The notes under the pieces: generated by a model
What the model was told of the DNA's origin: nothing
Database searches by the model: none
Seen by the model: only the letters and a program-made list of their open reading frames with translations
Made by a program: the position numbers and the translations under genes
Assembly: GCF_003945385.1 (NCBI RefSeq)
Contig: NZ_AP018920.1
Coordinates: forward strand, 1,860,001-1,924,000
Origin: Pseudonocardia autotrophica
GTDB taxonomy: Bacteria; Actinomycetota; Actinomycetes; Mycobacteriales; Pseudonocardiaceae
Direction: 5' to 3'
DNA: 64,000 nt
Shown here: in pieces, positions 34,728 through 43,900 of the stretch
How the letters are laid out: every line of letters starts with the position of its first letter
Position numbering within the stretch: position 1 is the first letter of the stretch

Positions 34728-34733
34728 TAGGCT
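34728..34733 (+). promoter_or_regulatory. Candidate leaderless -10 box (TAGGCT) for the DUF1707 gene
   Basis: TAGGCT ends seven bases before the GTG at 34741. The only purine-rich stretch nearby lies inside the coding region, so a leaderless start is plausible. Confidence 0.5.
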
Positions 34734-34740
34734 GGTCGGT

Positions 34741-35340
34741 GTGAACGATCCGGGGGAGATGCGCATATCCGACGCCGACCGCGAAGCCGCTGCCAAGCGG
34801 TTGCACGACGCGCTCGGCGAGGGCCGGATCACCCTCACCGAGCTGGAGGAGCGGCTCGACGCCGTCTACGCCGCGCGCACCGCGAGCGAGCTGCGCCCGC
34901 CGCTGGCCGATCTGCCCGGATCGGAGCTGGTCGCCCCGCGGACCGGTGAGCTCGTCCGCCCGGCCGACGGGGCCGACCGGGTGCACCTGCGCACCGGCGC
35001 CGGCACGGTGAAGCGCACGGGGGACTGGCAGGTCCCCGCAGCGATGAAGCTGACCACCAGCATGGGCACCATCCACCTGGACCTGTCCGAGGTGCGACAG
35101 GTCCCGCCGCGCATCGACATCGAGGTGTCGACCGGGATGGGCGAGATCGTGCTCGTGCTCCCGGAGGGCGGCAGCGCCGACGTGGACGCCGTCTCCGGAT
35201 CGTGGGGCGAGGTCAAGACGAAGGTGCCGTCGACGCCCGGCGGCTCCGGGCCGCACATCGTGGTGCACGGCAAGGTCGGGATGGGCTCGTTGACCGTCCG
35301 CGGCTCACGCAAGGGTTGGTGGAAGGCCGTGATGGGCTGA
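34741..35340 (+). CDS. DUF1707 domain protein with LiaF-like C-terminal domain
   Basis: A 199-residue protein with no signal peptide. Residues 6-55 are a DUF1707 (SHOCT-like) domain: RISDADREAAAKRLHDALGEGRITLTELEERLDAVYAAR in outline. The C-terminal ~100 residues are a beta-strand-rich repeat region (TTSMGTIHLDLS, EVSTGMGEIVLVLP, GSWGEVKTK, GKVGMGSLTV) like the LiaF/DUF2154 domain found in cell-envelope stress proteins. Unlike LiaF it lacks transmembrane helices. It ends before a strong convergent hairpin. The preceding 100 bases include a GCAACGGGTGTGCCG direct-repeat-like stretch (34674-34707). Confidence 0.85.
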   Translation: MNDPGEMRISDADREAAAKRLHDALGEGRITLTELEERLDAVYAARTASELRPPLADLPGSELVAPRTGELVRPADGADRVHLRTGAGTVKRTGDWQVPAAMKLTTSMGTIHLDLSEVRQVPPRIDIEVSTGMGEIVLVLPEGGSADVDAVSGSWGEVKTKVPSTPGGSGPHIVVHGKVGMGSLTVRGSRKGWWKAVMG

Positions 35341-35372
35341 GCGACCCCCGGTACGTCGCGCCCCCCGGTACG

Positions 35373-35411
35373 TCGACAGGCCCGGACCCATATCGGGTCC
35401 GGGCCTGTCGA
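35373..35411. terminator. Bidirectional terminator between DUF1707 gene and rpmB
   Basis: A perfect 17-pair stem (arms 35373-35389 and 35395-35411, left arm TCGACAGGCCCGGACCC) with loop ATATC separates the two convergent genes. The short T-poor flanks resemble the other actinobacterial hairpins in the window. Confidence 0.8.
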
Positions 35412-35439
35412 GGTATCGGTTCTCGCGCGGCACCACGCG

Positions 35440-35631
35440 TCAGACGCGGGTGACCTTCCCGGCCTTCAGGCACGAGGTGCAGGCGTTGATCCGGCGGCGG
35501 TTGCCCCCGCTGATCGCGGCCCGCACGGTCTGGATGTTCGGGTTCCAGCGGCGGTGGGTGCGGCGGTGAGAGTGCGAGACGGACATGCCGAAGCCCGGAC
35601 CCTTGCCACAGACGTCGCAGACGGCAGCCAC
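35440..35631 (-). CDS. rpmB: 50S ribosomal protein L28, zinc-binding form
   Basis: A 63-residue bL28. It starts [15 protein letters not shown] and contains [15 protein letters not shown] and [13 protein letters not shown] at the end. The two CxxC pairs show that this is the C+ form, able to bind zinc. The GTG at 35631 has an AGGAG site eight bases upstream. It is divergent from the FakA-like gene (162 bases apart), as in most bacteria. Confidence 0.95.
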   Translation of the reverse strand: MAAVCDVCGKGPGFGMSVSHSHRRTHRRWNPNIQTVRAAISGGNRRRINACTSCLKAGKVTRV

Positions 35632-35780
35632 GTCGGACACTCCTTGAAGGTTGGAGACAGTGCAAAGTAAGACAGTGCGCAGAGCCCGGACGTACCGGGG
35701 CTCGGCGATCCAGTCTAGCCATCCGTGTGCAGCGACCTCCGCGGGGGCCCGCCAGGGATGTCGGTGCCGGGCCGCGCACC

Positions 35781-35786
35781 TACGCT
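35781..35786 (+). promoter_or_regulatory. Candidate leaderless -10 box (TACGCT) for the FakA-like gene
   Basis: TACGCT ends seven bases before GTG 35794, where homology to DhaL proteins starts. Confidence 0.45.
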
Positions 35787-35793
35787 GAGGGGC

Positions 35794-37620
35794 GTGGCCC
35801 CGCCGTTCGACTCCGCGTTGCTGCGCCGCTGGATCGACGCGGCCGCCGAGCGGCTGACCGCGGGCCGGGCCGAGATCGACCGGATCAACGTGTTCCCGGT
35901 CGCCGACCACGACACCGGATCGAACCTGCTGCTCACGGCGCGCGCGGCGGCGTCCGCGCCGCTGGAGGGCGGCCCGGCGCGGGCGGCGGCGGCACTGGCC
36001 GCGGCGGCGGTGCGCGGGGCGCGCGGGAACTCCGGGCTGATCCTGTCCCAGCTGTTCCGCGGCCTGGCCGAGGAGCTGGCCACGACGCGCGGCGAGCAGG
36101 GCGCCGGTGTGGCAGCGCGTGCGCGCACCGCGGCGGAGCTGCTGTCCGGGGCACTGCGCCGGGCCGCGGCCCTCGCCACCGCCGCCGTCTCGGTGCCCCG
36201 ATCCGGAACCGCCCTCACGGTCCTGGAGGCCGCCGCATCGGCCGCCGCCGAGAAGGTCGCCGCGATGGCGGAGGCGCCGGCCCGGTTCGCACGGGATCCC
36301 GTCGTTCGCACGGGGTCCGATCCCGTGCGAACGCAGCGAACCCGTGCGGATGACGGCGGGGCGGGGGCTGTCGAGGGCGCTCTGGTGGAGGTCGCTGCGG
36401 TGGCCGCCCGGGCGGCGCGCGCTGCGCTGGCGCGAGTGAGCGGCCGGCCCGCGGAGCTGGACCGGGCCGGGGTGGTCGACGCCGGCGGCCTCGGCCTGGT
36501 CGTCGTCTTCGACGCGCTGGTGGCCGCCGCCGGGGGAACCCCGGAACCGGTCCCGGAGGGCACCCTCGGCCGGCCTCCGGACCCGGGTTCGGGAGCACAC
36601 GTCGGGTCGGGCGCTGCCGCCGGGCCGGGCGCGAGAGTCGGATCGGGTGGGGGCGTCGGACCGGGTCCGCAACCCACCCACCCGCAACCCACCCACCCGC
36701 AACCCACCCACCCGCAACCCACCCACCCGCAGCCCGCCTACGAGGTCACCTACCTGCTCGACGATCCCGGACCGGACGCGCTCGCTTCGCTCCGGACCCG
36801 GCTCGGCGAGCTGGGCGACTCGGTCGGCATCGCCGGGGACGGCGCGCGCGGCTGGCTGGTGCACGTGCACACCATCGACGCCGGGGCCGCGGTCGAGGCC
36901 GGGCTGGCGGCGGGGCGGCCGTCGTCCATCCGGATCGAGGCGCTGCCCACCCCGGCCCGGACCCGGGACCGCGCCGTGCTGCTCATGATCGAGAGCTCCG
37001 GGGCCGGTGCGCTCGCCCGGGCGGCCGGTGCGGACGTCCTGACCGCCGATCCCGATCCGGTGCTGGACGACGTGCTCGCCGCCATCCGGGCGACCGGCGC
37101 CGGACACGTCGCCGTGCTGCCGTGCGCACCGCACCGCCGGACCGTGGCCGAGACGGCCGTCGAGCGGGTCCGCGGGGAGGGGATCGACGCCGTCGTCGTC
37201 CCGACCGTGTCGGTGTTGCAGGGGCTGGCCGCGCTGGCCGTGCACGACCCGGACCGCCGGGCACCCGACGACGTCGTCGGGATGGCGGAGGCCGCCGCCG
37301 GGACGCGCACCGGCGGCCTGCAGATCGCCGAGGCGGAGGCGCTCACCTGGGCCGGGCGGTGCCGGCCGGGGGAGGTGCTCGGGATCTCCGACGGCGAGGT
37401 GGTGCTGATCGCCCCCGATCTCGCTGTCGGTGCCCTGTGGTTGGCTCATCGCATGCTCACACCGGGTGGGGAACTGGTGACCGTGCTGCTCGGCTCGGCA
37501 GCCGACGACGTGCTGGGCGACCGGCTCGCCGAGGACCTGCGCCGCACCCATCCGGAGGTGGACGTGCTGGTGCACCGGGGCGACCAGCACGACTTCCCGC
37601 TGGTGCTGGGGGTGGAGTAG
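35794..37620 (+). CDS. DAK2 (DhaL)-domain protein, FakA/YloV-like
   Basis: A 608-residue protein. The N-terminal DhaL domain (~1-220) has the metal motif [17 protein letters not shown] and [20 protein letters not shown], and ends with [22 protein letters not shown]. The C-terminal half (from ~315) is the FakA-type domain ([48 protein letters not shown]). In firmicutes FakA phosphorylates fatty acids held by FakB; that role here is inferred. Between the domains are low-complexity segments, including [19 protein letters not shown] coded by a palindromic element (36285-36332) and four QPTHP units (36670-36729). The start is the GTG after a TACGCT box. It abuts recG. Confidence 0.9.
   Translation: MAPPFDSALLRRWIDAAAERLTAGRAEIDRINVFPVADHDTGSNLLLTARAAASAPLEGGPARAAAALAAAAVRGARGNSGLILSQLFRGLAEELATTRGEQGAGVAARARTAAELLSGALRRAAALATAAVSVPRSGTALTVLEAAASAAAEKVAAMAEAPARFARDPVVRTGSDPVRTQRTRADDGGAGAVEGALVEVAAVAARAARAALARVSGRPAELDRAGVVDAGGLGLVVVFDALVAAAGGTPEPVPEGTLGRPPDPGSGAHVGSGAAAGPGARVGSGGGVGPGPQPTHPQPTHPQPTHPQPTHPQPAYEVTYLLDDPGPDALASLRTRLGELGDSVGIAGDGARGWLVHVHTIDAGAAVEAGLAAGRPSSIRIEALPTPARTRDRAVLLMIESSGAGALARAAGADVLTADPDPVLDDVLAAIRATGAGHVAVLPCAPHRRTVAETAVERVRGEGIDAVVVPTVSVLQGLAALAVHDPDRRAPDDVVGMAEAAAGTRTGGLQIAEAEALTWAGRCRPGEVLGISDGEVVLIAPDLAVGALWLAHRMLTPGGELVTVLLGSAADDVLGDRLAEDLRRTHPEVDVLVHRGDQHDFPLVLGVE
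36285..36332. repeat. Palindromic element inside the FakA-like gene
   Basis: GTTCGCACGGGATC at 36285-36298 is an exact reverse complement of 36319-36332, and a third, direct, near-copy (GTTCGCACGGGGTC) starts at 36304. A further inverted near-copy (GCGAACCCGTGCGG) lies at 36336-36349. The cluster codes for an Arg/Pro-rich linker in the DhaL domain region. Confidence 0.85.
36670..36729 (+). repeat. 15-bp tandem repeat, four units, coding QPTHP
   Basis: Four identical units of CAACCCACCCACCCG in the reading frame of the FakA-like protein, forming an interdomain linker at residues 293-312. Confidence 0.95.
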
Positions 37621-39795
37621 ATGGAGGGCGTGCAGACCTTCGACCTGGACAGCAGGCTGACCGGGCCGCTCGGGAAGAAGGCGGCCGATGCGCTGGCACC
37701 GCTCGGCCTGGAGACCGTCGGTGATCTGCTGCGGCACTACCCGCGCCGGCACGTCGACCGGGGCAGGCTGACCGACATCGCCGGGCTGGTCGCCGGTGAG
37801 CACGCGACGCTGATCGCGCAGGTGGAGAAGGCGACGTTGCGCGACATGCGCCGGCGCAACGGGCAGATGCTGCAGGTCGTCATCCGGGACGAGAAGGGCG
37901 GTCAGCTCGACTGCACGTTCTTCAGCCCCTACAAGGTCCGCCAGTTCGTCAAGCCGGGCGTGCGCGCGGTGTTCTCGGGCAAGGTCGGGGTGTTCAACCA
38001 GCGCCTGCAGCTGACCCACCCGCAGTTCGAGGCGCTCGACGAGACCGACGCGCTGCGTCCCTTCCTGTCGGTCTACCCGGCGAACTCCAAGGTCACCTCG
38101 CAGGAGATCGCGCGGTCGATCCGGCAGACCCTGGAGCAGATCGACGACCCGACCGACCCGCTGCCCGAGGAGTTGCGCCGCCGGGAGAAGCTGCCCGAGC
38201 TGGGCCGCGCGCTGCGCCGGATCCACGTGCCCGAGTCCGAGGCCGACATCCACGCCGCCCGGCACCGGCTGGTCTGGGACGAAGCACTCGGCGTACAACT
38301 GGCACTGGCCCTGCGCCGGCAGGACGCGGTGAGCCGGCCCGCCCCGGCCTGCCCGCGTACCGCGGGTGGCCTGCTCGACGCGTTCGACGCCGACCTGCCG
38401 TTCCCGCTGACCGACGGACAGCTCTCGGTCGGCACCGAGATCGCCGCCGATCTCGCCGGGGAACACCCGATGAACCGGTTGGTGCAGGGCGACGTCGGCG
38501 CCGGCAAGACGATCGTCGCGCTGCGCGCGATGCTGCAGGTGGTCGACGCGGGCGCGCAGGCCGCGATGCTCGCCCCCACCGAGGTGCTCGCCGCCCAGCA
38601 CGCCCGCTCACTGCGCGCGATGCTCGGCCCGCTCGGCCGGGGCGGCGAGCTGGACGGCGCCGACAACGCCACCGCCGTCACGCTGCTCACCGGATCGATG
38701 AGCACGAAGGCCAAGCGGCAGGCCATGCTCGACGCGCAGTCCGGTGCGGCCGGGATCGTCGTCGGCACGCACGCCCTCATCCAGGATGCTGTCGGCTTCG
38801 CCGATCTCGGTCTGGTCGTCGTCGACGAGCAGCACCGGTTCGGGGTCGAGCAGCGTGACGCGCTGCGCGCTCGCGGCGAGCGTGCGCCGCACATGCTGGT
38901 GATGACGGCCACGCCGATCCCGCGGACGGTCGCGATGACCGTCTACGGCGATCTGTCGGTGTCCGAGCTGAAGGGGATGCCGCGCGGCCGGTCCCCGGTG
39001 GCGACGACCGTCGTCCCGCTCGCCGAGCACCCGCAGTGGATCGAGCGGGTCTGGCAGCGGATCCGGGAGGAGGTCGACGCCGGGCACCAGTGCTACGTGG
39101 TGTGCCCGCGGGTCGGCGACGTCGAGAAGGGCGATCCCGAGCTCGACGAGCCGCCACCGGAGGAGGGCGAGCCCGAGCGGCGGCCACCGCTGGCCGTCCT
39201 CGACATCGCGCCGATGATCACCGAGAAGCTCGCCGGGCTGCGGGTCGGGATCCTGCACGGCAAGCTCCCGCCCGACGAGAAGGACGCGGTGATGCGCTCC
39301 TTCGAGCGTGCCGAGCTCGACGTGCTGGTCGCGACCACGGTGATCGAGGTCGGTGTCGACGTGCCGAACGCGACCGGCATCGTGCTGCTCGACGCCGACC
39401 GGTTCGGCCTGTCCCAGCTGCACCAGCTGCGCGGGCGGGTCGGCCGGGGCAGCGCGCCGGGGCTGTGCCTGCTGGTCACCGAGATGCCCGCCGCCACCAC
39501 CGCCCGGGAGCGGCTCGACGCGGTCGCCGGCACCACCGACGGTTTCGAGCTGGCCCGGCTCGACCTGGAGCTGCGCCGGGAGGGTGATGTGCTGGGCGCC
39601 AGCCAGTCCGGCGCCCGGTCCGGGTTGAAGCTGCTGTCGCTGCTGCGGCACGAGGAGGTCATCGCGAAGGCGCAGCTCTACGCCCAGGACCTGGTGGAGC
39701 GCGATCCCGGCCTGGCCGGGCACCCACGGTTGCTGGCGCTGGTGGGGGAGACCCTCGGCGACGAGGAACGCGCCGCCTATCTCGACAAGGCCTGA
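37621..39795 (+). CDS. recG: ATP-dependent DNA helicase RecG
   Basis: A 724-residue branch-migration helicase that remodels stalled forks and Holliday junctions. The N-terminal wedge (OB) domain covers ~60-160 ([20 protein letters not shown]). Helicase motifs are [13 protein letters not shown] (I), [10 protein letters not shown] (Ia), [13 protein letters not shown] (II), MTATPIPRT (III), [28 protein letters not shown] (V) and [14 protein letters not shown] (VI). The C-terminal part shows [14 protein letters not shown]. The ATG follows the stop of the preceding gene directly. Its stop codon lies inside the first unit of a palindromic repeat array. Confidence 0.97.
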   Translation: MEGVQTFDLDSRLTGPLGKKAADALAPLGLETVGDLLRHYPRRHVDRGRLTDIAGLVAGEHATLIAQVEKATLRDMRRRNGQMLQVVIRDEKGGQLDCTFFSPYKVRQFVKPGVRAVFSGKVGVFNQRLQLTHPQFEALDETDALRPFLSVYPANSKVTSQEIARSIRQTLEQIDDPTDPLPEELRRREKLPELGRALRRIHVPESEADIHAARHRLVWDEALGVQLALALRRQDAVSRPAPACPRTAGGLLDAFDADLPFPLTDGQLSVGTEIAADLAGEHPMNRLVQGDVGAGKTIVALRAMLQVVDAGAQAAMLAPTEVLAAQHARSLRAMLGPLGRGGELDGADNATAVTLLTGSMSTKAKRQAMLDAQSGAAGIVVGTHALIQDAVGFADLGLVVVDEQHRFGVEQRDALRARGERAPHMLVMTATPIPRTVAMTVYGDLSVSELKGMPRGRSPVATTVVPLAEHPQWIERVWQRIREEVDAGHQCYVVCPRVGDVEKGDPELDEPPPEEGEPERRPPLAVLDIAPMITEKLAGLRVGILHGKLPPDEKDAVMRSFERAELDVLVATTVIEVGVDVPNATGIVLLDADRFGLSQLHQLRGRVGRGSAPGLCLLVTEMPAATTARERLDAVAGTTDGFELARLDLELRREGDVLGASQSGARSGLKLLSLLRHEEVIAKAQLYAQDLVERDPGLAGHPRLLALVGETLGDEERAAYLDKA

Positions 39796-39894
39796 TCAGG
39801 CCCCTCGGCAAGGCCTGATCAGGCCCCTCGGCAAGGCCTGATCAGGCCCCTCGGCACGGCCTGATCGGGCCCCTCGGCACGGCCTGATCAGGCC
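39789..39894. repeat. Array of five 23-bp palindromic units between recG and a convergent gene
   Basis: GGCCTGATCAGGCC, a 14-base perfect palindrome, occurs at 39789, 39812, 39835, 39858 (one-base variant, TGATCGGG) and 39881, exactly 23 bases apart, separated by CCTCGGCAA or CCTCGGCAC. The TGA of recG (39793-39795) is in the first unit and the stop of the opposing gene (39888-39890) is in the last. It probably acts as a bidirectional terminator. Confidence 0.92.
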
Positions 39895-40733
39895 CCGGGC
39901 AGCTCGCCGCGGGCGCGGGCGTCCAGCTGGGCCCTGGCCGGTGTCGGCAGGTGCACGATCCCGGCCCGGTCGAGCCGGTCGAGTTCGCTGCGGGCCCGCG
40001 CGTAGGCGGCGAGCCGCTCCGGCTCGGAGTCGGAGTCGCGGGCCGTGGTCAGTAGCTTGACCACGCGTTCCACGGTGCGTCGCTCCTCGGGTGAGAGGCC
40101 GGAGAGCCGGATCCGGTCGGCCGCTTCGACGGCGGCCCGCCAGGCCCGGCGGGCCGCCTCGACGGCGCGCAGGTAGGAGGCGCCGTAGGGCTCGCCGGGG
40201 TATCCGTCGGTGTCGAGTGCCTGCGCCGCGGAGAACGCATCGACGAACCGGGCGGTGCTGGGCACCGCGACATCGGACAGCGCGGGGCGGCGCAGTACCG
40301 CCATCGGATCGGTTTCGTGTTCCAGGAACTCGGCGCGCAGCCGCTGGAAGTCGGCGCGGGCGCGGCGCCACGCCTGTTCCGCGGTGACGGCGGCTCCGGC
40401 GCCCGCGGCGAGCGGCGGTGCGGCGGCGGCCCGCTGCCGTGCCGCGTTGCGCAGCAGGCCGTGCACTCCCAGCGCCACCATCCCGACCAGCAGGACCAGC
40501 AGCACCTGGGCGATCACCGCGATCACCACTCCCACGCCCACCACCACCGTCCCCGCCAGGATCAGTACGCCGGCACCCGCTGCGACCCGTGCCAGCGGCC
40601 GGGCGGGCCGTCTGTCGCCACGGTGTGCTCGCATCGCCCGCCGGCGCTCGTGCAGGGCCGCGTGCCGGGCGGCCCGGCCACCACCGTCCCACGGGACGGG
40701 ACCGGAGTGACCGCCGTGCGTGCTGCGTGTCAT
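39888..40733 (-). CDS. Hypothetical membrane protein next to recG
   Basis: A 281-residue protein of unknown function. A basic N-terminus (HERRRAMRAHRGDRRPARPL) precedes two close hydrophobic stretches at about 50-95 (VAAGAGVLILAGTVVVGVGVVIAVIAQVLLVLLVGM in outline), then a long soluble alpha-helical domain with AWRRARADFQRLRAEFLEHE, FVDAFSAAQAL and SGLSPEERRTVERVVKLL. Genes for a membrane protein sit at this place between recG and pyc in mycobacteria too. The ATG at 40733 is only one base from an AAGGAGG, so the true start may be a little downstream. Its stop falls in the 23-bp array. Confidence 0.75.
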   Translation of the reverse strand: MTRSTHGGHSGPVPWDGGGRAARHAALHERRRAMRAHRGDRRPARPLARVAAGAGVLILAGTVVVGVGVVIAVIAQVLLVLLVGMVALGVHGLLRNAARQRAAAAPPLAAGAGAAVTAEQAWRRARADFQRLRAEFLEHETDPMAVLRRPALSDVAVPSTARFVDAFSAAQALDTDGYPGEPYGASYLRAVEAARRAWRAAVEAADRIRLSGLSPEERRTVERVVKLLTTARDSDSEPERLAAYARARSELDRLDRAGIVHLPTPARAQLDARARGELPGA

Positions 40734-40762
40734 CCCTCCTTGGTACCGGAACGCGCGCGGCT

Positions 40763-40794
40763 CCGGTGCGGGCCGGACGGGTGGCCCGCACCGG
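40763..40794. other. Hairpin in the leader region of pyc
   Basis: CCGGTGCGGGCC at 40763-40774 pairs exactly with GGCCCGCACCGG at 40783-40794 (12 pairs, 8-base loop). It lies 125 bases before pyc and 30 bases upstream of the divergent membrane-protein gene. It could be an attenuator or only a structural element. Confidence 0.5.
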
Positions 40795-40918
40795 CCCTGG
40801 CGGACCTGGGCAGATGGTTCCCCGCGGTGGTCGAGGGCCCGTTCCACGTGTCAGGATCATGCGTCCGGTGTCCGGGAACCCCGCACCGCCGGGCGGATGA
40901 GGAGAAGTGAGGAAATCG

Positions 40919-43900
40919 ATGTTCCGCAAGGTGTTGGTGGCCAACCGGGGTGAGATCGCGATCCGAGCGTTCCGGGCGGCGTTCGAGCTGGGTGTCGCGA
41001 CCGTCGCCGTCTTCCCGCACGAGGACCGCAACTCGTTGCACCGCGCGAAGGCCGACGAGTCGTACCAGATCGGTGAGCCCGGTCACCCGGTGCGCGCCTA
41101 TCTGTCGGTCGACGAGGTCATCCGGGCCGCGAAGAAGGCGGGTGCCGACGCCGTCTATCCCGGCTACGGGTTCATGTCGGAGAATCCCGACCTGGCCCGG
41201 GCCTGTGCAGACGCCGGCATCACCTTCGTCGGCCCGCCGACCGACGTGCTGCACCTGACCGGCAACAAGTTCCGGGCGGTGGCCGCGGCCCGCGAGGCCG
41301 GGGTTCCGGTGCTGGAGTCGTCGGATCCGTCCTCGGACGTCGACGAGCTCGTCGCGGCCGCGGAGGGCATCGACTTCCCGGTGTTCGTCAAGGCCGTCGC
41401 CGGTGGTGGTGGCCGCGGCATGCGGCGGGTCCAGGAGCCGTCCGGGCTGCGCGAGGCCATCGAGGCCGCGATGCGCGAGGCCGAGTCCGCGTTCGGCGAC
41501 CCGACGGTCTTCCTGGAGCAGGCCGTGGTGAACCCGCGGCACATCGAGGTCCAGATCCTGGCCGACGCCGACGGCAACGTCGTGCACCTGTTCGAGCGGG
41601 ACTGCTCGGTGCAGCGCCGGCACCAGAAGGTCGTCGAGATCGCCCCGGCACCGAACCTCGACCCGGAGCTGCGGGACCGGATCTGCGCCGACGCGGTCAA
41701 CTTCGCCCGGCAGATCGGCTACGTCAACGCGGGCACCGTGGAGTTCCTGCTCGACGAGCGCGGGCAGCACCACTTCATCGAGATGAACCCGCGGATCCAG
41801 GTCGAGCACACGGTGACCGAGCAGGTCACCGATCGCGACCTGGTCATCGCCCAGCTGCGGATCGCGTCCGGGCGGACGCTGCCCGAGCTGCGGCTCACCC
41901 AGGACCACATCACGCTCACCGGCACCGCGATGCAGACCCGGATCACCACCGAGGACCCGGCGAACGAGTTCCGGCCCGACGTCGGCACGATCTCGGTGTA
42001 CCGCTCCCCGGGCGGGCCCGGCGTGCGCCTGGACGGCGGCACCGTGCACGTCGGCGCCGAGGTCTCGGCGCACTTCGACTCGATGCTGGTGAAGCTGACC
42101 TGCCACGGGCACGACTTCGCCAACGCTGCCCGCCGGGCCCGGCGGGCGATCGCCGAGTTCCGGATCCGCGGCGTCGCGACCAACCTGCCGTTCCTCGCCG
42201 CCGTGCTCGACGACCCGGACTTCCGGGAGGGGCGGGTCACCACCAGCTTCATCGAGGAGCGCCCGCACCTGCTGCGGGCCCGGCCCTCGGCCGACCGCGG
42301 CTCGCGGATCCTGCAGTACCTGGGCGACGTCACGGTGAACCAGCCGAACGGGCGCCGCCCGATCGTCGTCGAGCCGGTCGACAAGCTGCCGCAGCTGGAC
42401 CCGTCCCTGCTCGACGCCCCGGCCCCGGACGGCTCGGCGCAGCTGCTGCGCGAGCTCGGGCCGGAGCGGTTCGCGGCCCGGCTGCGCGAGCAGACCGCGG
42501 TCGCCGTCACCGACACGACGTTCCGCGACGCCCACCAGTCGCTGCTCGCGACCCGGGTGCGGACCCGTGACCTGCTGGCCGTCGCGCCGTACGTGGCGCG
42601 CACGATGCCGCAGCTGCTGTCGCTGGAGTGCTGGGGCGGCGCGACCTACGACGTCGCGCTGCGGTTCCTGGCCGAGGACCCGTGGGAGCGGCTCGCCGCG
42701 GTCAAGGCCGCGGCGCCGAACATCTGCACCCAGATGCTGCTGCGCGGGCGCAACACCGTCGGCTACACGCCCTACCCGACGGAGGTGACCGACGCGTTCG
42801 TCGCCGAGGCAGCCGAGACCGGGATGGACATCTTCCGGATCTTCGACGCGCTCAACGACGTCTCCCAGATGCGCCCGGCCATCGACGCCGTCCGCAACAC
42901 CGGGACGGCGCTGGCCGAGGTGGCGCTGTGCTACACCGCCGACCTGTCCGACCCGGCGGAGGAGCTCTACACCCTCGACTACTACCTGCGGCTGGCCGAG
43001 CAGATCGTCGACGCCGGCGCGCACGTGCTGGCGATCAAGGACATGGCCGGTCTGCTGCGCCCGCCGGCGGCCAGGACCCTGGTGAGCGCGCTGCGCGACC
43101 GGTTCGACCTGCCGGTGCACCTGCACACCCACGACACCGCGGGCGGCCAGCTGGCGACGCTGGTCGCGGCGATCGACGCGGGTGTGGACGCCGTCGACGG
43201 CGCGGTCGCCTCGATGGCGGGCACGACCAGCCAGCCGTCGCTGTCGGCGCTGGTCGCGGCCACCGACCACACCGACCGGGCGACCGGGCTGTCGCTGCAG
43301 GCCGTGGGGGACATGGAGCCGTACTGGGAGGCGGTGCGCAAGGTCTACGCGCCGTTCGAGTCCGGTCTGGCCTCGCCGACCGGGCGGGTCTACCACCACG
43401 AGATCCCCGGCGGGCAGCTGTCCAACCTGCGCCAGCAGGCGATCGCGCTCGGCCTGGGCGACCGGTTCGAGCTGATCGAGGACTGCTACGCGGCCGCCGA
43501 CCGGATGCTGGGCCGGCTGGTGAAGGTGACGCCGTCGTCGAAGGTCGTCGGTGACCTGGCCCTGCACCTGGTCGGTGCCGGGGTGGAGCCCGCGGACTTC
43601 GAGAAGGACCCGTCGTCGTTCGATGTGCCGGACTCGGTGATCGGGTTCCTGCGCGGCGAGCTGGGGGAGCCCCCCGGCGGCTGGCCGGAGCCGTTCCGGA
43701 CCCGCGCGCTGGAGGGCCGCAGCCCGGAGGCGGCGAAGGCCGAGCTCAGCATCGACGACCGGCGCGGGCTGCGTGACGAGCGGCGCCGGACGCTGAACAG
43801 ACTGCTGTTCCCCGGTCCTACGAAGGAGTTCGACGCGCACCGCGAGCAGTTCGGCAACACCTCGGTGCTCAGCTCGAAGGACTTCTTCTACGGGCTGGAG

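Noticed and set aside
35440..38601. A 1053-codon minus-strand frame ending with rpmB
   Set aside because: Only the last 63 codons are L28. The rest is antisense to the FakA-like gene and recG and has no recognisable domain.
39789..39894. CRISPR-like array
   Set aside because: The regular 23-bp period has only 9-base, nearly identical spacers and no cas genes nearby; these are palindromic repeats, not repeat-spacer units.
40847..40880. A third copy of the dispersed palindrome near GGATCATGCGTCCGG
   Set aside because: Only a short GATCATG core is shared, with no second arm.
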